From Trametes villosa (lineage: Eukaryota; Basidiomycota; Agaricomycetes; Polyporales; Polyporaceae), in contig PUDQ02000085.1 of the NCBI GenBank assembly GCA_002964805.2, forward strand, positions 248,001 to 312,000: a stretch of 64,000 nucleotides of DNA, read 5' to 3'. Positions 46,820 to 59,300 of this stretch are shown here, one piece after another. How positions within the stretch are numbered: the first letter of the stretch is position 1; each line of letters opens with the position of its first letter. The notes beneath the pieces were generated by a model that had not been told where the DNA came from, did not search any database, and saw only the letters and a list, made by a program, of their open reading frames with translations. A program made the translations under genes and the position numbers.

Positions 46820-47003
46820 ACAACGCGGCGCAGAGATAGAAGTAGAAAGAGCTTGTAAACCTTGGCTTGCGTGTATCCTTAGATGTCGAAAGACTGTTTC
46901 ACCAGACCTGCGAGTCCGGGGCTTGTTCCACTTTGAACCCAGCAGCTTACAACGAGAGCGAACGTAAATGTACAAAGACAGCGAAGTATTGAGGTCCAGA
47001 AGT

Positions 47004-48048
47004 CTACATAATGTCGATGATCTCTTTTAGCCGCACCTCGTTCAGGATCTCGAATCCCTTCCCTGGCGTAACCTAACATTTGGTCAGTAAAACCTGTAGA
47101 AAGGATGCGCGAAATGCGACGTACCTGAGCGAGTTGTACATTGTGGTGGTCGAGCTTCTCCTCCATGACTTGCTTCAGCACCCGTAGAGTCAGCACTTGC
47201 GCCTCCTGCAGGGTCATTTGCTAGCGGAACGTGAGTATGGGATCGCTATGCGACGGCAGACCGCGCACCTTATGCCACTTGTCCTGAAGCTCACTCTGAG
47301 CCGCCTCCGAGCCCGAACCAATCGCCTTGGCGTCGTACCGCACGAACGTACCCGAGGGGTCGGTGTGGAAGCTGCACGCAGGATCAGACACTCGCCCAGC
47401 CCTGTCCGTAAGAGTACATCACTCACAGCTGAGGACCCTGCTCGTCGACGCCCGCGATGAGAAGTGCGACACCGAACGGCCGGCTCATCATCGCATCCTC
47501 ATCGTGCACGCTCTCGCCGAAGCGGAGCGCGAGGTCGCACACGGCCTGGGTCGCGCTCTCGACGCGGATCGCCTCGTCGTACGTGAACGCGTGGTTCTGG
47601 GCGGTGACGCGCGCGTGGTCGATCATCGTGCGCGCGTCCGCGGTGAGGCCGGACATGGCGCAGCCGAGGTGGCGGTCGATCTCCATGATCTTCTCGATGG
47701 AGGACGCCTCGAGGAGGGGCGACTGCACGCGCTTCTCGACGCCGAGCACGACGCCTTCTGGTGTGCGGACGCCGACGGTGGTAGATCCGAGCTGGGTGTA
47801 CGGTTGGGCTCTCTGCGCACTTTGGGGTACTACACATAGCAGCGCACCTTGATGGCCTCAATGGCATACTCGACTGTATACATGGGGCATGAGTATCAGC
47901 ACACTTTGGGTAGCTTTGCGGGTGCGTACCTTGGAAGAGACGTCCTTCCGGGGAGAAGGTGTTCACACCACGATCTGTGCACTTGTCAGCGGCGGGTATC
48001 CGGTACACTAAATTGTCACGCACCGTATTCAGAGCGGGTCAAGAACAT
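47004..48048 (-). CDS. PUP2: Proteasome subunit alpha type 5
   Basis: Alpha5 of the 20S core particle. Five or more exons give [69 protein letters not shown] and [20 protein letters not shown]; then [40 protein letters not shown], and the C-terminus [16 protein letters not shown]. The [20 protein letters not shown] opening is the proteasome alpha signature, and the family-specific IGCAMSGL and SRPFGVALL parts point to alpha5. The first intron splits the Asp codon of SEYDRG. Alpha subunits form the gate and are not proteolytic. Confidence 0.95.
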
Positions 48049-48476
48049 GGCTGAGCGGGAGGGAGATGGAGAGAGTAAAGCAGGCGAGCTTGCGTAGGAC
48101 CAGGACCGCGTAATGAGCTTAGCGCCGAACGCGCGTCGCGCGAAGAGCGCGTGACGTGACGTGACATTACAAACATCACATCTATGCAAACGCCAGGGCC
48201 GCCAGCGAGCGCTTTTGACCTTGTTTCTTCCTCTCCCGTCCCGGGTTCTCCGACATCGTATGCGTTCCTCTTCTTTCTCCGTAGAATGGAACTGTTTTTG
48301 CTATTCTACGCAACTGGTCGGCTCCCCATTGGATAGAAGAGCTTTCTCTGCGGTTGGACGCCTTTCAAGAAACCCATCGTCGTCCCTCGAGTCTTTTCAC
48401 GCCCAAGGTTGGCAGACATGCTGGGCTTTGAGTATTACTGGGGTAGATATAGACAAGGGCACATCCAAAACATTGA

Positions 48477-50236
48477 ATGTCTAGCCGGAGTAGGTCGTTA
48501 ACGTTGTCGCCTCACTCTGTGATTGTTTACGCTGTGCAAGCGGCTACCGCTGCATGCCCATTGTATTTATCTGCGTTATATAGGAGGGTCTCCCGAGAAC
48601 GACTAGATCTTAACTCATCCCTTCGGCTGCGCTCAAAGGACCGACCGATATCCTATAACTCCCTACTTGTTGCACCAAGTTGGCAAAGTCCGGCCCAAAT
48701 ATGTAGGTTTTTCCGGTCGCATCGGGCTACTATCATTCTCTCATGCAAGTCCCTCCTAAGGTCCTTACACTGGCACACGTCGCCGTGGGCATTGTCTTCT
48801 CGTGAGGACACGCAAGAAACTGGCAGGGCTCGCGCGCGTTCCTTTGCAATCGCACCGCCTGTAGCAGAAACGCGCGCGCGCGCGCTATCTTTACCATACT
48901 TGGGGGAGCCAAGGCCGCTCTCCGATCGCGGGTCAATTCTAACGATCGACAAAGAGCAGGATTTGGCTCCCCTTACGGCCTTCCTGACCGCCGAAAACGG
49001 TCGTCCCGCAGGACTTGTCCGCAAATTGACGCTAAATGTGCCATTTGTCTCACCGGGAAACACTGCGCCGCTTCTGCGACTCATTCCTCGGCTTACTCGA
49101 CTAGAAGTGCTTTCGATACCCCACCTGGAACAGCTGCTGATCTGTTGTCCCTCGCTCGGAGTCTGTATCGCACAGCTGACATCTCTCCAGGAGGTGAAGT
49201 TCGGTCGGGCAGGGCCCCGTGCATACGACGTCGTTGCACGTATGCAGTCCTCGCTCCTGAGCCTCGAGATCCAAAGTTCCCCCCTCCACCTCGTTCCATG
49301 GCGATGCACCGCGGTGCTCCTTCTCCCATCCGCCGTCACAATCCGGACGATCGAGATGCCCAACATCGCTCTCGACCTGCGAGCTCGTGCGGTGCGATTC
49401 CTCCAGGCGGAGGTTATCAACATCACATACGACCGTCCGGACATCTTCGACCTCGGGGCGTACAAGTTCGCCTTCCCGAACCTACGGGAACTCCGGCTGA
49501 CCCTCACGCCGGCCCCCCTTGAGCCTTCGGAGCGGGATGCTATTCGCCATCGGAACCTAGTAGCAGGTATGCAAGAGCCCGGCTGGAAATCCTTGGAGCA
49601 GGTACACGCGTCCTCGCACGACGTGTGGATGCTAGGCCTCCATACGCCCGTGAAGACGCTCTCGCTGTCCCTGAGCCTGGGGACGACATCCCAGCAGCTG
49701 CGCCTTGCGTTGGCGGCGCTTTCACCTGAAGCACTTCGGATGCGCTTCCACGCTTCGGAGGCCGCGTGCGACGTTGTTCGCGACTTTCGGGTGCTGCTCC
49801 CGCCACTGCGCGTGCCCCGTCTCCAGAGGCTCGTGCTCGAGGTTCCCCTGCCTCCAGAGGTGCAGCGCTTCGCGATTTTCCTGGTACGTCTCGCTTATTT
49901 GCGCACAGGACGAGATCTGACCGACGTTTACAGCTCACACTGGTGCCGAACATTGTGTCAGCGCACTGTGAGGACCTGACCCTTCAGTTCACCAACCACC
50001 CCTTCACGGAACCCGAGCCCGCTGTACCGTTTCGCCCGGTATACCTCGCGCACACTAGGTGGGACCAAGTGACGCTGACTTTGTTGGACGCCAACCCGAG
50101 GCTGAGGCGGGTATCGGTCATCGTACCGACTGTGTCTGATATGTCGAGGGTGGCGGTATACACGGCGGCTGCAGCGACTCCTCAGACAGGCCTTCTCGGG
50201 CAGCCACAGGGAGTGTCGGCGTATCAACCGTCTTGA
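48477..50236 (+). CDS. F-box-like/LRR protein, tandem member 1
   Basis: The start is uncertain; the frame is open from 48477, but the F-box-like remnant (LLVAPSWQSPAQICRFFRS) suggests introns or a start nearer to it. The central part has leucine-rich segments: LVRKLTLNVPF, IPRLTRLEVLSIPHLEQLLI and FAFPNLRELRLTL. An intron near 49884-49930 (GTACGT..TTACAG, phase 0) joins LTLVPNIVSAHCEDLTLQF and an end region to the stop at 50236. Segments GAYKFAFPNLRELRL and DVWMLGLHTPVK match the gene at 52501. Presumed substrate adaptor. Confidence 0.7.
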
Positions 50237-50542
50237 GCAGGCAGATTGCGGTAGACGATATCATTTCTTGTAACATCTTCCCGCTTGCACGCATGACGCC
50301 GGTCCTATAAACAGCCTTCCAGTGATCATTGACCGGCGTGTCCCTCTAGCGTCTACATCAGTGCCTATACCGTTGACATGATTGCCCGGGATAGCCCTTG
50401 CGACTGAAGCTTGGAGAGCGTCACGGTCACGACGCCTACAGTATATGAAGGCAGACGGTGGATAGAGAGGGTGCTGCGGTAACGCCGTCGTGCTTCCCAC
50501 CACCACCAGCCCCAAGCAGGTCCCTCCTCCCGAAGCTCTGCC

Positions 50543-52128
50543 ATGGGGCTATCTCACAGTCGTCCGCAGGATCCTTCCCGCCCGTCCAGGACTACGAACT
50601 TTGGCCGTACCACCGTCCGACGCACGATCAACCTGGTGGATCCGGATCGCATCCGAGGCCCGCCTCGGCTCCACTACGACATCCTCTTCGAAGTCATGTA
50701 CCAAGCCGCTCAAGATGCGCCGCCCAGCTCTCTGTCTACCGTTTGCAGAATGATGCGGACATGTCGCGTGTTGTACTCTGAAGGGGCCAAAACCATCCTA
50801 CGGCTCGACGACCATTTTTCCTACCCATATACACGCTGCATCCTTCTACCTCTTTCTACGCGCCGAAAACAGATCGCGACTGCCCTTTGTCAGAAATGTG
50901 CATTTCGACACGAGAATACGCGGCCGCTACGGAGAACACCCCTGGGACCTAATTCCTGGCATGACTGGACTGACATCTCTCGGGCTCAGCTCAGGCCAGA
51001 CGGAGCTAAGTTCCTGGCACGGCTCTTCCGAGTCCTGTCCAATCTCACAACTGTCAGCAACCTCTTCCTCATCCATTCCGATGCAGACTCTATGCGCCTG
51101 TTGTCTTGCATGCGGTCTCCCCTATCATCCTTGTTATTCTACGGCGGCTCAGTGAACTTTCCCGAGTCGCGGGTGGCCAATCTCCCATCACTTCCCGCAG
51201 GCGTCTCCAACTCTTGTCCGTCTCTCCAAACATTATGGTTCTACAAGGTGTACTTGCCCGAGGACTTGTCGTGGTTGATCGAGTATTTTCCAAACGTGAA
51301 GGAGGTCCACCTCTTCAGCGTTGTGGCACCCGGGACCGCGCGAACGCTTCGGGAGGCCAACGTCCACAAGTTGGCGGCAGGCTGGCCTTCGCTGGAACGC
51401 GTGCAGGGAACCGTCGGGGATGTATTCTCCCTCGGATTATCACATTCTCTAGACGACCTCTGCCTGGGATTCCATACGACATCGCGTATGGTGCCTCAAC
51501 TCGAGATGTTCCCGGCAGTACTATGCGACACCGTACCAAGGAGCTTGACAATCTCTCTACGCTTTCCTTACCACAAACGCCGAGATTCTAGCCGCCTGAC
51601 AGAGGCTTTCGCGCCTGGAGGAGCCTTCCTCCGCGGTCTCGGGGGCGCTGGAACGCGCCGTCTACAGCAGCTGAGGATCGTCCTGACTTTCTTGAATCGG
51701 GAGCACGAGGAGTTTGTACCGGATACCTTGGTGTGCACTCTCTTATTCGATGTTTAACCTACCAGCTAATTATCTTCGTTGCCTAGAGTGCCATTGTTGA
51801 CGTGCTCCCACTCCTCCGCATCACGGTGCTCAAGCTCAAGGTCGTGCGATGCGGGCCTACACCACAGCTTTCACCGGCTTTGGGAACGACATCCGCATCA
51901 CTCGAGCAGCCGACCCACAGCCATCGTCACATTGATGAAGACCCCGCAGAATACTCTCGTACTTGCTTCCTCCAATGTGCAAGCCTACAGGATGTAGAAA
52001 TCGTGTTCGAGCCATGCGACACCTGCAAGGGCGAGATGCCTAGCGTCGTCGCGATAGGACCGACTTGGTGTTCGTGCGGTATGGAGGGGCGCAAGAGGCT
52101 GGACGAGGGCGATGATATTTGTTCGTAG
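50543..52128 (+). CDS. F-box-like/LRR protein, tandem member 2
   Basis: Two exons. The start MGLSHSRPQDPSRPSRT is followed by an F-box-like RLHYDILFEVMYQAAQDAPP..MMRTCRVLYSEGAKTILRL. Leucine-rich repeats follow, such as SCPSLQTLWFYKVYLPEDLS and WLIEYFPNVKEVHLFSVVA. A phase-0 intron (GTGTGC..GCCTAG) joins IVDVLPLLRITVLKLKVVRC and the C-terminus, which has a Cys-rich CDTCKGEMPSVV and WCSCGME part not seen in the two neighbouring paralogs. It is the most diverged of the three tandem genes. Confidence 0.75.
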
Positions 52129-52500
52129 CCAGAGAATGAACCAGGGGTGCGTTTACGCTGCTTTGTGCCTTTCGGTACCAGATCTGCGGCGTGTTTCTGA
52201 CCCTTTCTTCTTAGTAGAGCTCACTTCAATGGCAATGTTCCTATTGACATCTTGCACTCATGTACAACAGTACCATTCTCAACGTTGTGCCTATGCACTT
52301 TGGTGTGGGGTTTATATACCCCCGCTACCGTCCTCAGGTTGCCTTCCGTCGCTCGAGTTCATCCGGACTGTACTAGTACACTCATAGAAACCTCAGCTAC
52401 CGCATCGTCAACGCCTCTGCACCCGTACGCCGTACTCAGCTCCATGTAAGTCGCCCGCCCTCATGTTGTCGTGTCTCTCCTGACGGCTGGCATACAACAG

Positions 52501-53990
52501 ATGTCTCAGCGCACTGGGTTGCCTAACAACAACGCTGTGGAAGGAGTGGCTCGGGAGATCCCTCGCGTCGCCCCACGGGATGCCAGAGCCGTGCAACACG
52601 CCACGCAGTCGCCCTTTCTTCCATTGCGGACCAATCAGGCGCAATGGCAATTGATAGCCATGGGCTTGCAGCTTTTCCGGGGGATCCAGAGCAGCAAAAC
52701 CGTAATACTCAACAGCGATGTCCATATCGAGGCGCTCGTGCGGTACCTCACCCAGGGTTCTGGAAACGCCGCCCTTGTCCACAAGCTGGTGCTACGGAAA
52801 CCCGCAGTGACCGACAACGTATCCCGTCAAGCGCTTTCGGCCCTCATATGGATGCTTCCCTGTTTGACGGTACTCTGGGTTGAACACGCTGAAGAGCTTT
52901 TTGCTTCCTGCCCCGCGCTCGCCTCCTACGTCGCACTCCGCTCGTCGCTCCGACAAGTGAGGTTCAGAGGCGCCGGCATGGCGACCTACACTCTTGTCAT
53001 GCACATGCGCTTCCAGCTGACATCCGTGGAGATGTACGGCTGGCCGATTAGGACAGCACTCCTCACTGCGCCCGGCGCGATCTGGCAGCCTGCAAGGAGC
53101 CTCCGTAGGATCGATATGTCGTCTGTCGCTTTGGACGTGCGCGCCAGGACGTTCCAGTTCCCCAGGGTCCGCGTCCTAAGCATCGCGTACACTTCGCACG
53201 ACGCATTGGACATCGACGCCTACAAGTGGGTGTTCCCCAATCTACGCAATCTTCGCCTCAGCTTGCCGGCGACGGCGCCGCCCTTGCCCCATGCAACGGC
53301 AATCCGCGAGCGAAACGTCCTTGCAGGCACGAAGGAGGCTGGCTGGAAGCGGCTGAAACTCATACAAATGCTTCTGGATGATGCGTGGATGCTTGGGTTG
53401 CGCTGCCGCGTGAAGAGGGCCGTGTTCCCCGTGAGAGCATCCACGTCCTTCCTTGTCTTGCGTCAAGCGCTCTCCCCGTTACGGCCGCGACACCTGCAGA
53501 TGCAGTTCCTAGCCGCGGAGGACGCATGTCGGGCCATATGCAGCTTCGAGGAGCTATTCCCGCAGTCACATAGGCTGGTGACGCTCTCTCTGGACATCGC
53601 CCTGCCCACTGAGACCATGCATTTCTACAGGGTCTTGGTACGCACCACTTATTGTCTTCAGGTTGGATAGCGCCGAGACTGATCGCTTTGACGTGTACAC
53701 AGGACTCCCTGAAGGAAAACGTACGGTACCTGCGCCACTGCAAAGAGCTGAACGTCAAATTTTGCGAGCGCAGGGCCGTGCAGGGCCACCCCGCCTCGTC
53801 TGTGCTGAAGTATCTGGAGGTCTTCAGGTTTGACTACGGGGTGCAGGAACTCCAGAGGCGAGGCCCGCGGTTGAAGCGGGTGACGGTTGACGTGCCGGGC
53901 ATCGACGTGTCGGGGGCGACGCCAAGAAGAGTAGTGTACAGAGCTCCGCAGCCTGCAACTACCGCCGCAAAGAAGAGAGCGTGGCAGTAG
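52501..53990 (+). CDS. F-box-like/LRR protein, tandem member 3
   Basis: Start chosen at MSQRTGLPNNNAVEGVARE. The usual first half of the F-box is weak or lost; QWQLIAMGLQLFRGIQSSKT resembles its second half. The LRR part reads ALVHKLVLRKPAVTDNVSRQ, LPCLTVLWVEHAEELFASC and WVFPNLRNLRLSLPAT, then DAWMLGLRCRVKRAVFPVRA. A phase-0 intron (GTACGC..ACACAG) joins DSLKENVRYLRHCKELNVKF and a basic C-terminus (KKRAWQ). It clearly pairs with the gene at 48477 by sequence and by intron position. Confidence 0.7.
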
Positions 53991-54384
53991 GTGCAACGTT
54001 ATTAATATTGTCGCGGCCGAGGCTGGCACTCGAAGTGGAGGAGATCTGGGGGTGGCGTATGTTAGTACACGGTTACTGTATGCTTGGTAGAACTTCAAGT
54101 TACCTAGACACCGACTTAGGCATAGAAGTCAATACTCTATCTATGCGACGCGGACGGAATGCTCACCATCTTAGTAGTTTGGAGAGAGAGAGAGAGAGCG
54201 ATCGCCCGACGTTTGTGTTAACGTTGTTGCAGGCCGCGAAGAAGGCGGGGTAGATTGGGCGCTTACGCTATCTCAGAACGCTCAAACCACAGATCAGCCA
54301 CCGCGTATTCTTAATCATCATCCTCGACATACCATCCTGCCTGCAACTCTAACAGTCACCTCTTCCTAACCACCAACTTCTAAA

Positions 54385-55086
54385 ATGGTGAGCAGCCCCA
54401 TTCTCTCGCTTCGCCTGCCTCGCTGAACGCCCCGCGCGCACAGTCCACCTGGGAAGTGCGCATCTCGAGCTCGCGCGGCGTGCCGTACTTCTACAACACC
54501 GACACGCGCGAGTCGATCTGGGAGGCGCCCCCGGACCTCACGCAGGAGCAGATCGCGAACCTCCCCGGCGCGAAGGAGTACCTCCCGGGCGCGCACGGCG
54601 GCGCGGGCGGCGCACGCCCCGCGCAGGTGCGCGCGAGCCACCTCCTCGTCAAGCACAGCGGGAGCAGGCGGCCGAGCAGCTGGAAGGAGGTGCGTATCAT
54701 CTGTGCAGGAGGTTATGGGGGAAACTGACGTGTTGGCGATGGGTGTGCGTGTTGTAGGAGAAGATCACCCGCTCGAAGGACGAGGCGATCAAGATCCTGC
54801 GGGAGTACGAGTCGCAGATCAACGGCTCCCCCGACAAGTTCGCCGAGCTCGCGTCCAAGCACAGTGACTGCAGCTCGCACTCGCACGGCGGTGACCTCGG
54901 GTTCTTCAAGCCGGTACGTCTTATATATGTCGCACGTTGGGGAAGGGTGCTGATAACGCATGGCGCTCTGTGTAGGGCCAAATGCAGAAGCCCTTCGAGG
55001 ACGCGACGTATGCGCTCAAGGTCGGCGAAATCAGCGATGTCATAAGCACCGACAGCGGTGTGCACCTCATCCTGCGCACTGCTTGA
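54385..55086 (+). CDS. ESS1: Pin1-type peptidyl-prolyl isomerase
   Basis: Isomerises phospho-Ser/Thr-Pro bonds, for example in the RNA polymerase II tail. Exon 1 is only the ATG (54385-54387); a 56-nt intron (GTGAGC..CACAG) leads to [18 protein letters not shown], a WW domain with its two Trp residues (second in SIWEAPPD). A Gly/Ala-rich linker follows, then the parvulin domain: [55 protein letters not shown] and [20 protein letters not shown], ending HLILRTA. The Cys-Ser-Ser and basic cluster of the phosphate-binding site are present. Length matches the family. Confidence 0.95.
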
Positions 55087-55362
55087 AGGGACGCGCGTCG
55101 CGCTCTCCGATGCCGATACTGGAAAGTAGATGTGAAGTACGGTCTGTTGTTGTAACATATATGCGGTCTCGGAGTGGAACTAAATTGTTGGCCTCCCATG
55201 TTGTCTCTTTGAGTATCCGATTGAGCAGCTGACGAGTTCGATATTCTTACAGTAAGGTGCACAGGAACGGGAGCAGGTACATGTCAATCTACTGGTCCAA
55301 GTCCGAATCCAATCCAAGCGTCCGAGGTTCGTTTAAACAGGAGCGGTAAACGTCGAAGCAAA

Positions 55363-56584
55363 TCAGAAGAGATCGTGGCCCAGCATCTCCTCATACTTCT
55401 TCGGGTTGATGTCCGACCTTGTCTTCTCTGCGACCTCGCGGTCGAAGTCCCACGATGCCTTCAGGCCGACCCTCTGCATCCACGCCGTCAGCTCTATGTC
55501 CCACCCCCCAATGCCGAGTACGCACCTCGAAGAAGTCCTTAATCTGCCAATCGCCGCAGTGCTCGAGGTCGGTACCCTGGTCGCGCAACGCGGCATACGA
55601 CTTCTCCATGGCCCTCGCCGCGGGAACTGGTTCGCGCATACTGTCAGCGCCTCGGCGTCCTGTGGAGAGCAAAACGCGGACAAGACGTACTGAATCCGGT
55701 GCACGGGTAGATCGCGAGCTTGAAGCCGAGGCGCTTGCAGTCGTCGACGGTGTAGTTGCCGGTGAGCCCGTTGGGCAGGACATTGATCATGCATGGGTGC
55801 GGCGCGAGCGCCTTGACTAGGCGGGCCGCCTCGTCCTTCGTGCGCGGGCTCTCCATGAAGGCGACGTCGGCACCGGCATCAACAGCTGCTTTCAGCCTGC
55901 GTTGCAGCATAACGTCAGGAGAGAACTTCCGACGGGGATACGAGGACCAGACCTCTTCACGCCCTCCTCGAACGCTTCTTCGCCAGCCTTCTCGCCACCG
56001 AACGTCGTCGCGTTCCTCGCGTCCGTGCGCGCGATAATCAAAAAGTCGGGGTCCTGCCTCGCCTTCACCGCCGCGACGATCCGCTCCAGGTACGTCTCGA
56101 GGTCCACCACATCCTTGCCCGCGAGCTGCCCGCACCGCTTCGGGAACGTCTGGTCTTCAATATGGCAGCCCGCGACGCCGGCGGCCTCGTAGAGCGCGAC
56201 GGTGCGCGCGACGTTGAGCGGGCCGCCGAAGCCGGTGTCCGCGTCGGCGACCACGGGCGCGTCGCAGACGTTGACGATCATGCGCGCGGTGTCCGCGAGC
56301 TCGACGCCGGTGATGACGGAGAGGTCGGGCTCGCCGAGGACGGAGCCGGAGGCGCCGCTGCCCGCGAGGTAGAGCGCGTCGAAGCCGGCGGCGTTGGCGA
56401 TGTGTGCGGAGATGCCGTCGAAGACCCCGGGGCAGATCACGCAGTCCTCTGTATGCGAGAGTGTGGAGGTCAGTTCGCAGTGGCGGGAAGGCTTAAACGA
56501 AAGGAGATACCGACTCTCTTGCATGAGCTGCTTTAGCTTCCTGGGCTGGTTGGTCTTGTATGTGACGGGTGCGTTGGTAGACAT
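55363..56584 (-). CDS. PEP mutase/isocitrate lyase family enzyme
   Basis: Five exons. MSTNAPVTYKTNQPRKLKQL, then ICPGVFDGISAHIANAAGFD, ALYLAGSGASGSVLGEPDLS and the metal-binding APVVADADTGFGGPLNVART. Next come GCHIEDQTFPKRCGQLAGKD, the equivalent of the KKCGH catalytic loop with Arg and Gln at two positions, FLIIARTDARN, DVAFMESPRTKDEAARL and MINVLPNGLTGNYTVDDCKR. The C-terminus is MLGHDLF. The family includes isocitrate lyase, methylisocitrate lyase and carboxyphosphonoenolpyruvate phosphonomutase; the shape and length fit the short oxaloacetate-hydrolase/phosphonomutase-like group. The exact reaction cannot be decided from motifs alone. It shares no operon-like context. Confidence 0.88.
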
Positions 56585-57152
56585 TATGGTCAGTAGTCGT
56601 TAGGCGGTGGTATGGTTATAGAATGCGAGCAGAGGTGCAGGTTGTTGGATTCAATGCTCTGATGTTTGCAGCCCGTATATAACCTGCTGAGAAGCTTCAG
56701 CGTGTATGTTATTCTTGGAACAGAGCGGGGTCACTGGAGAGGAGATAGGATTCCCCAGTAAAGGTGGAGGTCGGGTGCATCACCATGACATAGAAAGCAC
56801 AGTCGACGACTGGTGCAGTTTGTGGATCCGTTCTATCCTCGGCTGTTCGTCTGCGCCCCCAGCTGTCATGGCGGCCATGGTGAGGCACAACGTGAAGATA
56901 GGAGCTCGAGGTCTGCGAGAAGTTCCTGCGCTCTGATATCAGTAAAAACGTTAATTCGTGCGTAGTCTGTTTGCACGAGCACAAGTCGGGATAGTAGAGA
57001 ATGTACAAGTTGCTGAAGCTGCTCGAGCGCGACAGTGACGTCGACCGAATTGGCGCGGCGATCAAACAGTCGAGTCGTTCTACTCGGCATCCGCCGCAGA
57101 TTTGGCGCGCAGATAAGGCACGGTGAAGGGCGGCGCTCCCGGAAGACGTGCG

Positions 57153-58942
57153 ATGTCAGTTTCCTTTTCCTTGAGCGAGCTGCTCCGGCACTGGCACTCG
57201 GCCGCAGGCTCTGCTCCTACCGTCACCTGGACCAGTACCGCCTCCGTCCTCGTACTCTCGCTCGTGGGCCTGCTCTGGACGCTCTCGAGGAAATATGCTG
57301 CTCAGGGGCATGCTACACTTGGGAACGGGAGTGGGGCGGTCTGTCCGCCGGAACTGCTCAAGGATGACTTGCCGAAGGGCGCGGTCGTGAATGCGTATAC
57401 GCTCGAGCGCGAACTTACCGTTCCGTTCGACGTCGCGGACGTCCGGGTGGCCAAAATTCTCATGCATCCTATCAAGGTCAGTCGAAGTTCCAGACGCGCG
57501 TGAGGCTGTGGCTGAAAGTAATTTTGCACAGAGCTGCCGGGGAACTTCCCTCCAGGAGGCGCGGTATACGCCAGAGGGTCTTGAGGTTGGTAGCGTTTAT
57601 ACCTTGTCCTTGTCAGGTTTCTTGGCCGCCGCAGACACGTCAGTGTGCGATGCAGGTGCCGCACCGCGTTTACGTAGAAATGACTCAACTCGTTTTCTAG
57701 CGGCTAAGTCTGCTGCATGGGTGTGTGGGAGCAAGCCCTCCGCAGTATATTTGCGGCTCGAATCAGCATATAACCTATATGCTAACACCCTCAACAGAAC
57801 GACAGGAAATGGTGCATCATAGAAGCTGACTCTCATGCAATTATCACTGCTCGAGAGGTAGCCAAGGTAGGGCACCGTGCGCAGACTCGTGACCAGCTTC
57901 TCACCAGCGCATTAGATGGTACTCATCACACCCCGAGTTGAAGTCGATCCCTCCTCCCCATACGGCGGAAGGCTGGTCGTCTCGTTCCCCGAAGACTCGG
58001 ACTGCGAGGCCTTCTCCGTGCCGTTGTACCCTACGGACGACCTCCTCGAAGATTGGCCGGTGTATGTACCACAGACCATCCGTATTTCCACCCGATGCTA
58101 ACCTCGAATTCCACGCCTAGAATCGACGACTGCCGCATGTTCGGCAAATACCTCGTGCAAGGCTACGTCGTCTCCTCCACCCTCGACGGGCCCGACGCGC
58201 GCCCACCCTCCGCCATACTCTCCGACTACTTCGGGCGCGACGTGCACCTGGTGATGAAGGGCCCTGCCGCGCGCGAATGCCCGCCGACGCTCGCGTTCCC
58301 CGCGCTGCGCGAGACGGCGATGTTCCAGGACGGCTACCCGTTCCTCGTCGCGAGCGAGGAGAGCGTGGGCGAGGTGCGCCGCGTCGTGAGCGCATATGCG
58401 GTCGATGAGAGGCCGGAGGCGCGTATTGGCGGGATCGACCGCGAGCGGTGGAGGGAGGGCGGGGTCGAGATTGAGAGGTGAGATGGAGGTGAAGACATGA
58501 ATTTCCTCGTGCTAACATGCCACGTACCAGGTTCAGGCCGAACATCGTGTTCAAAGGCTCAGGCGTGCCCTTCGCGGAGGACATGTGGCGGCGTATTCGC
58601 ATCCACCCTGTTGAAGCCTCTGACACCGCCGGATCTGAGGATTCGGGCACCTTTACCCTCGTGTCCAAGTGCACTCGCTGCCTCGTATGTCCCCCCCTGC
58701 GTCTCCCGTTCTCCGCCGCTCATATTTCCATGCCCTTGCAGCTCCCGAACGTAGACACGGTGACGGGCACGCGCGACGCGGCGGTGCCGTACAAGGTGCT
58801 GCTCAAGTTCCGCGCGAAGAAGGACCCGGCGCGGATGAGCAAGCCGTGCTTCGGGTGCAACGCGGTCGTCGGCGGCGCGGGCGTCGTGCGCGTCGGTGAC
58901 CTCGTCGAAGTGATCGAGTGGGCGAGCGGGATCGGCGTGTAG
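57153..58942 (+). CDS. MOSC-domain protein of the mARC type
   Basis: A molybdenum-cofactor protein; mARC enzymes reduce N-hydroxylated compounds with cytochrome b5. Start MSVSFSLSELLRHWHSAAGS is followed by a membrane segment (ASVLVLSLVGLLWTL). The MOSC N-terminal domain reads VRVAKILMHPIKSCRGTSLQ, EARYTPEGLENDRKWCIIEA and TAREMVLITPRVEVD after several introns. The MOSC domain has YPFLVASEESVGEVRRVV, FRPNIVFKGSGVPFAEDMW and KCTRCLLPNVDTVTGTRDAA; this last Cys-x2-Cys matches the cofactor-binding loop of mARC (the second Cys aligns with CxRCxLxxVDPxTG). The intron of about 240 nt after TPEGLE contains no usable exon. Localization is probably the outer mitochondrial membrane, by analogy. Confidence 0.88.
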
Positions 58943-59218
58943 AGGCGGTAGCTGTGACTGTTTTGTGTTCGTTATGGGGCCCGGGATAGAGCGTGCTGTG
59001 GTATACCACAGGAGCTGCGTGCTTCGTACATTGGGTAGAGATGAGTGCCGTCGATCTTACTATTGTGCAGTATATCGCCACCGGTGCAGGCTCTTGATTA
59101 GCTTTGGGTTTGTGTAGACCCGGTACACTTCGATCTGCAAGTGCTTGCGAGCTGAAAGTCATGCATCATGACGGGATGGAAGGCAGACAGAGCAAAAAGG
59201 GCTGCCGACACTTCATAG

Positions 59219-59300
59219 CTCTCTGTCGGGGAGTCGAACCCCGCTTTCGCGCGGTCGGTACAATGACAGGCGCGTGTACTAACCGATATACTAACAGAGA
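59219..59300 (-). tRNA. tRNA-Asp (GTC) with a 10-nt intron
   Basis: On the minus strand the acceptor stem is TCTCTGT with ACAGAGA at 59220-59226, and a G discriminator follows. The D-arm is GTAT/GTAC. The anticodon stem is CGCGC/GCGCG with loop C-T-GTC-A-C, giving anticodon GTC. A 10-nt intron (TTGTACCGAC) lies one nucleotide 3' of the anticodon, the canonical place. The T-arm is CGGGG-TTCGACT-CCCCG. The mature length is 72 nt before CCA. The internal B box is GGTTCGACTCC. Every stem pairs fully except one G-T pair in the D stem. Confidence 0.95.

Noticed and set aside
54189..54201. GA-dinucleotide run
   Set aside because: A short simple repeat without further structure; ordinary in an intergenic stretch.
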